Positions 1-5,193 of a stretch of DNA of 5,518 nt are shown piece by piece. Within the stretch, counting starts at the first letter, position 1. Each line of letters starts with the position of its first letter. The translations under genes were made by a program, and so were the position numbers. Origin of the DNA: Vulcanisaeta sp. UBA163 (lineage in GTDB: Archaea; Thermoproteota; Thermoprotei; Thermoproteales; Thermocladiaceae); NCBI GenBank assembly GCA_002496475.1, contig DAJV01000084.1:1-5518 (forward strand). The letters are read 5' to 3'. The notes beneath the pieces were generated by a model. That model made no database searches, had not been told where the DNA came from, and saw only the letters and a list, made by a program, of their open reading frames with translations.

Positions 1-502
1 TTAGGTCACCAAAGCCAAGGCTCAACATTACATATGATATTAGGGAGCCCAGTAATGAAGAGAATAGTGATATCGAAGTTGTGAGACTGAATATCCTCGT
101 CCTCTCATTTAGTTCAGTATTGTCGGCAAGTAAGGATGTTTGTAATGGGGTAACTGGTCCGCCACCAGCCCCACCACCCCCCATGCTTCCCATTGTCGTT
201 CCAAATACTGATGTTAAGAATAGTAATACCTTATTATTTGTTATACTAAAGATTGCCATAGATACTATAAATAAACTTGACATTATTATCAAGGCATCCC
301 TCCTACCTATCATATCACCAAGAAAGCCAGAAATTAATACCAATATTGCTGAGGATACTGTAACTATGAGGAAGTAAAGCCCTATAATCACGGTAGAAAA
401 CCCAATAGACTTTAAGTACAGCGGCACTATAAACGCTAAGTATCCAAAGGCTAAGCTCCTGATTGCCCTAGATGCTACTAACAGGGCTACATTCCTATGC
501 AT
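1..502 (-). CDS. MFS transporter, N-terminal part (runs off left edge)
   Basis: This is an integral membrane protein of the Major Facilitator Superfamily, a secondary transporter; the substrate cannot be told. The reading frame starts at ATG 502 and stays open to the left edge, giving 167 residues. A TGA stop lies in frame directly before the ATG, so this start is nearly forced. Hydrophobic segments lie at about residues 6-30, 38-60, 69-88, 92-115 and 137-162. Between the second and third is the MFS motif A loop, GFLGDMIGRR (59-68), with the conserved Gly, Asp and Arg. A glycine-rich stretch, GSMGGGGAGGGP (105-116), falls in the fourth segment and is followed by PLQTSLLAD and a charged NERTR loop, the usual end of the first MFS cytoplasmic region. 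About six or seven further helices should lie outside the window. It follows the reductase gene by 38 bases on the same strand and may be cotranscribed, although it has its own TATA-like box. The family is clear and the function is not. Confidence 0.87.
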   Translation of the reverse strand, partial: MHRNVALLVASRAIRSLAFGYLAFIVPLYLKSIGFSTVIIGLYFLIVTVSSAILVLISGFLGDMIGRRDALIIMSSLFIVSMAIFSITNNKVLLFLTSVFGTTMGSMGGGGAGGGPVTPLQTSLLADNTELNERTRIFSLTTSISLFSSLLGSLISYVMLSLGFGDL

Positions 503-527
503 TCAGTATTACCCGTGAAAAACACGC

Positions 528-533
528 ATTAAA
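528..533 (-). promoter_or_regulatory. Possible TATA box of the MFS gene
   Basis: On the minus strand TTTAAT lies 26-31 bases before ATG 502, the spacing expected of a leaderless archaeal transcript, and there is no Shine-Dalgarno site before this ATG. Between box and gene the minus strand also reads CGTG-TTTTT-CACG (514-526). This is a weak 4-bp inverted repeat around a T-run that could help end transcription of the upstream reductase. Both are short, so this is tentative. Confidence 0.33.
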
Positions 534-540
534 GAAGTGC

Positions 541-1299
541 CTAGTCGCATGCCGTGCACTCACCACCATCAATAACTATTGTGTGCCCTGTTATAAATGA
601 AGAGTCATCGCTAAGTAGGAAAACGACAGCCCTAGCTACCTCTTCAGGCTTACCTAATCTGCCCATGGGTACATAATTAATTAATCTCCTAGCTTCATCA
701 TTACTTAACCAATTAACCCAACTAGTCTCGATGCTGCCAAGCATTACAACATTAACCCTAATTCTCGGCACCAATGAGAGAGCCATGGATTTGGTAAGGG
801 CTATTATCCCTGACTTAGCGACCAAATAAGGTATGCCAGCAACATCACCTGTTCTGGCTGTTATTGAAGCAACATTAACTATGGATCCACCATTCCTCAT
901 CAATTCAATACCAAACCTACTACACAAAAACGTGCCTTTTAAATCAACATTAATAACCTCCTCAAAATCATCCCAATTTAGCTCATGAAGTTTCTTATTC
1001 CAGGTTGTTGCGGAGCCGTGACCAGCATTGTTGACGATACCATGTAATACTCCATAATCCCTCCTGATAGATTCAAACATTGCCCTAACCTCATCCTCCC
1101 TAGATACATTGGCTCTGATAATGGATACATCAAATCCATTCCTCTTTAATTCCACCATTAACTCCTCAGCCTCCTTGACTGAGGATCTATAATTCATGAT
1201 TATCCTGGCCCCTTCTTCAGCAATGGTCCTAGCTATAGCCCTACCAATGCCCCTGGAAGCCCCTGTGATTAGTACTACCTTATTCTCAAGCCTACCCAT
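541..1299 (-). CDS. Short-chain dehydrogenase/reductase (FabG / glucose-dehydrogenase-like)
   Basis: This is a classical SDR of 252 residues, a cytosolic NAD(P)-dependent oxidoreductase of one Rossmann domain. Visible motifs are the cofactor loop TGASRGIG (12-19), NYRSS after strand 2 (36-40; the Arg suggests NADP(H) can bind, as in glucose 1-dehydrogenases), NNAG (90-93), and the catalytic tetrad Asn117, Ser145, Tyr158 and Lys162 (YLVAK). The C-terminal signature ITGHTIVIDGG is also present. Length is normal for the family. The substrate is unknown: 3-oxoacyl-thioesters, sugars and other alcohols are all possible. Two oddities: the PG that normally follows strand 6 reads LG here (VVMLGSIET), and the tail ends in CTAC, a CxxC pair. 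I chose ATG 1299 because MGRLENKVVLITG fits the family N-terminus. ATG 1332 would add 11 residues and has GGAGG only one base upstream, an unusually tight spacing. It lies just after the decayed nucleotidyltransferase, on the same strand. Confidence 0.9.
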   Translation of the reverse strand: MGRLENKVVLITGASRGIGRAIARTIAEEGARIIMNYRSSVKEAEELMVELKRNGFDVSIIRANVSREDEVRAMFESIRRDYGVLHGIVNNAGHGSATTWNKKLHELNWDDFEEVINVDLKGTFLCSRFGIELMRNGGSIVNVASITARTGDVAGIPYLVAKSGIIALTKSMALSLVPRIRVNVVMLGSIETSWVNWLSNDEARRLINYVPMGRLGKPEEVARAVVFLLSDDSSFITGHTIVIDGGECTACD

Positions 1300-1337
1300 T
1301 ATTGACTTAATAACTACCCGTAGTAAAAGCATTCCTC

Positions 1338-1754
1338 CTATTCTCTATCTCCCTGATCCTTTCCATACCCATCCTCTATTGCTTTCCTTATTTCACTCAG
1401 TTTATCAAGAATACCCTCACGCCTAGCCCTATCAATTAGGTAATCCCAATCCACATTACCCCACTGGGCAGCCAGAACCGCCGCAGCTCTCTTGCAATCG
1501 GCATTTGAGGACCAGTGACACAGGTATTTAGAGCTGGTTATCACATTATCCTCTGGCGATTCAACATAAACATGCCCATTAGTAATTCTTAAAACCTTAA
1601 CCCTACCCACATAGATTGCTCCAACCACGCCAAGGGCAAGCACACTGAGGTAATCATTAACCCGCACTCTACCCTCCCTCCTGGCGCCTATGGCTCTCAA
1701 TTCCTCATAAAGTACGCCCATAGCTGTCTCAGAATACCTCGAGTCAATAATCAC
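1338..1754 (-). CDS. Surviving 138-codon reading frame: C-terminal part of the nucleotidyltransferase
   Basis: This is the longest undisturbed frame of the broken gene and would probably be annotated as a small hypothetical protein from a GTG start at 1754. That GTG is the valine right after the second Asp of the GDVD motif, so the product would lack the Gly-Gly and DxD catalytic elements. Further upstream the frame has no ATG, GTG or TTG before a TAG at 1824-1826. What remains is IIDSRYSETAMG, a beta-rich middle with VNDYLSVLAL and KVLRI strands, VESPED (64-69), a Cys/Trp-containing stretch (79-87), and a charged C-terminal helix pair. The stop is five bases before ATG 1332 of the reductase frame, and TAGGAGG overlaps its end. 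If it is translated at all, I would expect no transferase activity. Confidence 0.5.
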   Translation of the reverse strand: MIIDSRYSETAMGVLYEELRAIGARREGRVRVNDYLSVLALGVVGAIYVGRVKVLRITNGHVYVESPEDNVITSSKYLCHWSSNADCKRAAAVLAAQWGNVDWDYLIDRARREGILDKLSEIRKAIEDGYGKDQGDRE

Positions 1755-1914
1755 ATCAACATCACCAGTCCTATAAACACAACCACTATAAAGTTCCGCG
1801 GTAAACCACCAACAGTGACAACCCTACCCACATCCCCAGCCTCAGGCTACTATTAACTCTTGCTAGGAGACTCGGTAATGAATTTCCCTGCCCACCATCA
1901 ACCCTGATGCTCAT
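1338..1914 (-). pseudogene. Frameshifted nucleotidyltransferase-fold protein (AbiEii/DUF6036-like)
   Basis: Reading the minus strand through three frames restores one family-like protein of about 192 residues. Frame 1 runs from ATG 1914 to about 1846 (MSIRVDGG...PSLLARVNSS). Frame 2 runs from about 1846 to 1805 (PEAGDVGRVVTVGG). Frame 3 starts at 1805 (FTAELYSGCVYRTGDVDV) and continues to the TAG at 1338-1340. VGGFTAELYSG...YRTGDVDVIID matches the hallmark of Pol-beta-like nucleotidyltransferases: a Gly-Gly helix turn, then a DxD metal-binding pair after R-T-G. The later SPED and the VDWDYLIDRARREGI helix are typical of the same archaeal family, where SPED is followed by a D-x-x-D/A-rich region. 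Each junction overlaps by one base, so two one-base losses explain it, near 1844-1846 and in a short T-run at 1803-1805. The second junction is convincing because it lies inside the conserved motif. The first rests on the weakly conserved N-terminus. Alternatives are sequencing errors or, less likely, programmed frameshifting. Some relatives are toxin/antitoxin or phage-defence proteins, but no partner gene is visible. Confidence 0.72.
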
Positions 1915-1930
1915 TGATGAACAATCGTTA

Positions 1931-1943
1931 TTAATATAATTAA
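1931..1943 (-). promoter_or_regulatory. Possible TATA box of the nucleotidyltransferase gene
   Basis: The minus strand reads TTAATTATATTAA about 17-29 bases before ATG 1914. The spacing suits a leaderless archaeal start and mildly supports 1914 as the ancestral start codon. The surroundings are AT-rich throughout, so such a string could arise by chance. Confidence 0.33.
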
Positions 1944-2138
1944 TGAGGTAACGGGTAAGCAATGACAAATCATTAACAATTAAATAATTACCAGTCTCCT
2001 CGCCATAGCACGTGATAAATCAATTATTATCTTAAGTCTCTCCTTACTTGGTCTGGAGGTAAACTGCGTACTCCTCTCCTGTTAAATATTGACCTAGTAC
2101 TACGCATTATAGCATTACTATAGTGGGTTGGTGGGTAA

Positions 2139-2153
2139 TAAAGCTGGGCTTTA
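2139..2153. promoter_or_regulatory. 15-bp inverted repeat upstream of the lyase promoter
   Basis: TAAAGC-TGG-GCTTTA is a perfect 6-bp inverted repeat around a 3-base spacer, 45-59 bases before the lyase start and upstream of its TATA-like box. In archaea this position suits a transcriptional activator or an Lrp-type regulator. As RNA it would only make a very short hairpin. Evidence is the symmetry and position alone. Confidence 0.35.
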
Positions 2154-2169
2154 ACTGATCATGGAATAA

Positions 2170-2177
2170 CTTATTAA
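2170..2177 (+). promoter_or_regulatory. Likely TATA box of the lyase gene
   Basis: CTTATTAA lies 21-28 bases before ATG 2198, preceded by a purine-rich GGAATAA that could act as a BRE. No Shine-Dalgarno site precedes the ATG, so transcription probably starts at or next to the start codon. Confidence 0.48.
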
Positions 2178-2182
2178 GGGTT

Positions 2183-2198
2183 TATTGATTAATCAATA
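2183..2198. promoter_or_regulatory. 16-bp perfect palindrome at the lyase start: candidate operator
   Basis: TATTGATTAATCAATA is a perfect palindrome without spacer. It ends on the A of ATG 2198 and so would cover the presumed transcription start of a leaderless mRNA, between the TATA-like box and the first codon. A dimeric repressor (TetR, MarR or similar helix-turn-helix family) bound here would block transcription. The regulator is not in the window. The site is AT-rich, which lowers its weight somewhat, but a 16-bp perfect palindrome in exactly this position is unlikely to be chance. Confidence 0.5.
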
Positions 2199-3148
2199 TG
2201 GTGAATACCGTACTATTAAGGAGGGATAAGAGGGATCCTAGGGAGGTTAGGGCTTTGTTCAGGGAGAGGTTGTCGAAACCCAGCATTGTAATTGTTCCAG
2301 GAGCCTTCGATACATTCGTTGCTCTAATGATTCAACAACTGGGCTTTGAAGCCCTCTACGTCTCCGGCGCAGCCTTCAGCAGTTCCCTGGGCCTGCCTGA
2401 CCTCGGTGTTTTCACCCTTGATGAACTTGTTAAGTTTACTAAGTACATTACTGATGCCGTGGATATACCCGTAATTGTTGATACGGACACAGGCTTTGGT
2501 GAGACATTGAATGTGGTTAGAACTGTTAGGGAGTTTGAGTCAATAGGGGCTTCTGCAATACAGATCGAGGACCAGGAATTACCTAAGAAGTGCGGTCACT
2601 TAAGTGGTAAGCATGTGGTGGCTGCCGATGAAATGATTAAGAAGATTAAGGCGGCTGTTGAGGCGAGGAGGGATGAGAACTTCCTAATTATTGCAAGGAC
2701 GGATGCCCGCGGTACTTATGGGCTTGATGAGGCTATTTGGAGAGCTCAGGCTTATGTTGAAGCTGGTGCTGATGTGATATTCCCCGAGGCTCTTGAGAAT
2801 AAGGAGGAGTTTGCTAGGCTTGCTAGGGAGGTTAAGGTGCCGTTACTTGCAAACATGACTGAGTTTGGGAAGACGCCATACATAACGGCTAAGGAGTTTG
2901 AGGAAATGGGTTATAAGATCGTGATATTCCCAGTCACGACATTCAGGGTCGCAATGAAGGCCGTCAGGGACGCCCTGATTGAGCTTAGGGAGAAGGGTAC
3001 GCAGAAGGACTTGCTTAATAAAATGATCACTAGGCAGGAGCAGTACGAGGTTATTCATTACTGGGATTATGAGAATTGGGATAAGGAGTTGAATGAGAGA
3101 GTAAACAGGGAGTTTGCGGGAAAAATACGACTTAAGGAACAGCATTAA
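2198..3148 (+). CDS. prpB: Methylisocitrate lyase-type enzyme (PEP mutase/isocitrate lyase superfamily)
   Basis: This 316-residue cytosolic TIM-barrel enzyme probably cleaves 2-methylisocitrate to pyruvate and succinate. Motifs in order are PGAFD (34-38), YVSGAA (54-59), VDTDTGFG (94-101; Mg-binding Asp95 and Asp97), IEDQ (123-126), the lyase signature KKCGH (130-134) with catalytic Cys132, ARTDA (166-170), FPEA (195-198) and ANMTEFGKTP (218-227). The Cys loop excludes the mutase branch. The NMTEFGxTP segment and the short length (PrpB is about 300 residues, true isocitrate lyases over 400) favour methylisocitrate over isocitrate. Other small lyases, such as dimethylmalate lyase, remain possible. 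The last 45 residues form a charged helical tail (WDYENWDKELNERV). The ATG at 2198 is preceded by a TATA-like box and a palindrome, not by a ribosome site. The dehydrogenase/hydratase fusion follows on the same strand after about 53 bases. No methylcitrate synthase or dehydratase is in the window. Confidence 0.88.
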   Translation: MVNTVLLRRDKRDPREVRALFRERLSKPSIVIVPGAFDTFVALMIQQLGFEALYVSGAAFSSSLGLPDLGVFTLDELVKFTKYITDAVDIPVIVDTDTGFGETLNVVRTVREFESIGASAIQIEDQELPKKCGHLSGKHVVAADEMIKKIKAAVEARRDENFLIIARTDARGTYGLDEAIWRAQAYVEAGADVIFPEALENKEEFARLAREVKVPLLANMTEFGKTPYITAKEFEEMGYKIVIFPVTTFRVAMKAVRDALIELREKGTQKDLLNKMITRQEQYEVIHYWDYENWDKELNERVNREFAGKIRLKEQH

Positions 3149-3170
3149 AAACACGTGGACAACGGTAATA

Positions 3171-3178
3171 CTAAAATA
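3171..3178 (+). promoter_or_regulatory. Possible TATA box of the dehydrogenase/hydratase gene
   Basis: CTAAAATA lies 24-31 bases before ATG 3202 and only a few bases before TTG 3181. If it is real, it supports ATG 3202 as the start of a leaderless transcript and gives this gene a promoter of its own besides any read-through from the lyase gene. A CACGTG hexamer precedes it in the gap. Confidence 0.38.
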
Positions 3179-3201
3179 CATTGAAATTAAGTAAGTTCAG
3201 T

Positions 3202-5190
3202 ATGTCAAGCCTTAACATTAAAAGGATCGCTGTTTTGGGAGCAGGTACTATGGGTCACGGTATAGCCGAGGTCTTTGCAATGGCTGGTTTCGAGGTAAAC
3301 CTCATGGACATATCCGACGAGATACTGAGGAACGCCCTAAACAGGATTCGGGACAGCCTGGAGAGACTGAGTAGAAGGGGTGAGTTGAGGGAGGGCGTTG
3401 ATATAATAATGTCCAGGATACACACGACAACCAAAATTGCCGAAGCCGTTAAGTACATCGACTTCCTAGTCGAGGCCGTACCCGAGAACGCTGATTTGAA
3501 GAAGAACATGTTTAGAGAAGCTGATCAATACGCGCCATCCCATGCAATATTCGCGTCTAATACGAGTACCATACCAATAACAGAGCTTTCCGAGGTTACT
3601 TCACGTAGGGAGAGATTCATTGGCATGCACTTCATGAATCCACCACCCTTAATGAAACTCGTGGAAATAACCAGGGGCAAGTACACGAGTGATGATGCTG
3701 TTAACGTAACTGTTCAATTAACGAGGATCCTCAATAAGGAACCCGTTGTTGTTAATAAGGACGTGCCTGGATTCATAGTCAATAGAATATTGTTTAGAGT
3801 AATGCTTGAGGCTTGCCGTGAAGTGGTCCAGGAAGGTATTAAAATGATTGACCTGGACGCCATGGCCAGAAACGTACTTGGCCTACCAATGGGGCCTTTC
3901 GAACTACTTGACTATATAGGATTAGACACGAGCCTTTTCATAGTTAAAGCAATGATGGAACGCGGATTCAAGGCACATCCCTGTCCACTACTCGAGGGTT
4001 TAGTGGGTAAGGGTAAGCTTGGTGTTAAATCCGGCGAGGGTTTCTACAAATACCCAGGCCCTGGCCAGTATGTCAAACCAAAGGTAATGCCCGAGCAAGG
4101 CCTTGAGCTTGACCCAATAAGGTTGATGGCTCCTGCCATTAATGAGTTAGCTTGGCTTGTTAGGGAGGACGTGGCTACTATTGACGATATTGATAAGAGC
4201 GTGAAACTAGGCCTTAATTATCCATGGGGATTATCGGAGTTTGCTGATGAAACCGGCATTGATAATATTATTAATGCATTGACGCAACTTAAGGATATCA
4301 GTGGCTGGGATGAGTATGAGCCTGATTTATTATTAACTAATTATGTTAAGGAGGGTAGGTTGGGTAGGAAGGGTGGCAAAGGGTTCAAGGAGTACCCTGA
4401 GGTCGAGTTCAGGAAGTATGATGAAATCATGCTTAGGATCGATCCACCGAGTGCCTGGATAGTCCTGAATAAACCCGACAAGTTAAATGTACTAACTCCC
4501 AAGATGGCTGATGAAATTGTTAATGTGCTAAGAAGTATTGAGGATGACCCGAGGATTAGGGTTGTGGTTATCACAGGCAGTGGTAAGGCGTTCTGCGCAG
4601 GTGCTGATATTAATCAGTTTCAAAATACGACGCCAATGCAAATGTTCAAGACAATGAGGCATTACCACTCAATGACACTGGAGATCGAGTACTATACAAA
4701 ACCAGTAATAGCTGCAATAAATGGTTATGCTGTTGGTGGTGGTCTGGAAATAGCCATGGCCTGTGATATTAGGATTGCAAGTGAAGATGCATTACTTGGT
4801 CAACCCGAGATCAACCTAGGCATAATACCTGGGGCCGGCGGTACGCAGAGACTGACGAGGTTAACGAACTTAGGCATTAGTAAGGAGTTAATACTAATGG
4901 GTAGGCAGGTAAGCGCCAAGGCGGCGCTTGGGTATGGAGTCATCAATAGAGTTGTACCGAGACATGCGCTTGATTATGAGGTAATGAGGTGGGTTAAAGA
5001 ATTAGCCTCAAAGCCCCCGCTCACGTTAATGCTAGCTAAGTACGCAATTAATTACGGCTCTGAAGCCCCAATATGGAGTGCATTAAGTAATGAGGCTTCA
5101 TTATTCGGTGTGGTCATATCAACTAAGGATGCGCAGGAAGGTGTTAGGGCATTCCTGGGAAAGAGAAGACCAAAGTTCACTGGTGAGTGA
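3202..5190 (+). CDS. Bifunctional 3-hydroxyacyl-CoA dehydrogenase/enoyl-CoA hydratase
   Basis: This 662-residue fusion hydrates crotonyl-CoA (or another enoyl-CoA) and oxidises the (S)-3-hydroxyacyl-CoA with NAD. It resembles the crotonyl-CoA hydratase/3-hydroxybutyryl-CoA dehydrogenase of archaeal carbon-fixation cycles (Metallosphaera Msed_0399 type). Domains in order: NAD-binding dehydrogenase domain (about 7-185) with GAGTMG (13-18); dehydrogenase C-terminal domain in two copies (about 188-284 and 305-399, each ending in a GxGFYKY/GKGFKEY-like motif); hydratase/crotonase domain (about 417-662). Dehydrogenase active-site residues are Ser122, His143 (GMHFMNPP), Glu155 and Asn194 (PGFIVNR). 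Hydratase residues are the oxyanion loop FCAGADI, GGGLE with Glu516, and GQPEINLG with Glu536, followed by IPGAGGTQRL. Both active sites look intact. The domain order is the reverse of bacterial FadB. I chose ATG 3202 because it puts the NAD loop near the N-terminus and suits the TATA-like box; TTG 3181 would add seven residues. It probably acts in the 4-hydroxybutyrate branch or in beta-oxidation. Confidence 0.93.
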   Translation: MSSLNIKRIAVLGAGTMGHGIAEVFAMAGFEVNLMDISDEILRNALNRIRDSLERLSRRGELREGVDIIMSRIHTTTKIAEAVKYIDFLVEAVPENADLKKNMFREADQYAPSHAIFASNTSTIPITELSEVTSRRERFIGMHFMNPPPLMKLVEITRGKYTSDDAVNVTVQLTRILNKEPVVVNKDVPGFIVNRILFRVMLEACREVVQEGIKMIDLDAMARNVLGLPMGPFELLDYIGLDTSLFIVKAMMERGFKAHPCPLLEGLVGKGKLGVKSGEGFYKYPGPGQYVKPKVMPEQGLELDPIRLMAPAINELAWLVREDVATIDDIDKSVKLGLNYPWGLSEFADETGIDNIINALTQLKDISGWDEYEPDLLLTNYVKEGRLGRKGGKGFKEYPEVEFRKYDEIMLRIDPPSAWIVLNKPDKLNVLTPKMADEIVNVLRSIEDDPRIRVVVITGSGKAFCAGADINQFQNTTPMQMFKTMRHYHSMTLEIEYYTKPVIAAINGYAVGGGLEIAMACDIRIASEDALLGQPEINLGIIPGAGGTQRLTRLTNLGISKELILMGRQVSAKAALGYGVINRVVPRHALDYEVMRWVKELASKPPLTLMLAKYAINYGSEAPIWSALSNEASLFGVVISTKDAQEGVRAFLGKRRPKFTGE

Positions 5191-5193
5191 AAA

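Larger units (their letters stand above)
1915..2197. other. AT-rich divergent intergenic region
   Basis: I see no intact gene here. It separates the leftward nucleotidyltransferase remnant from the rightward lyase gene and must hold both promoters. On the minus strand positions 1980-2081 are open for 33 codons and read plausibly protein-like in part (PSKERLKIIIDLSRAMARRL). No start codon precedes that part, and an adjacent frame just upstream gives TGEEYAVYLQTK before a stop. This could be a second decayed gene tail or chance. Confidence 0.5.

Noticed and set aside
81..377. Plus-strand frame of 98 codons with a proline run (PPPAPPPP)
   Set aside because: It is antisense to the MFS gene; the prolines are the complement of the glycine-rich helix, and the minus strand carries motif A and membrane helices.
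1196..1426. Plus-strand frame of 76 codons
   Set aside because: It is antisense to the reductase N-terminus and the end of the nucleotidyltransferase, with no recognisable domain.
1786..1968. Minus-strand frame of 60 codons from a TTG as a separate small gene
   Set aside because: Its middle fits as the N-terminal part of the frameshifted nucleotidyltransferase, while its end (LSLLVVYRGTL) is the out-of-frame reading of the conserved VGGFTAELY region.
2101..2124. Near-direct repeat TACGCATTA/TAGCATTA and the 8-bp palindrome ACTATAGT
   Set aside because: Both are short, imperfect or common in AT-rich DNA, and not placed at a promoter element I can recognise.
2843..3181. Minus-strand frame of 112 codons opposite the end of the lyase gene
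   Set aside because: It is a shadow of the lyase, whose catalytic motifs and length are clear on the plus strand. The antisense frames at 3255-3509 and 4341-4574 are rejected for the same reason.
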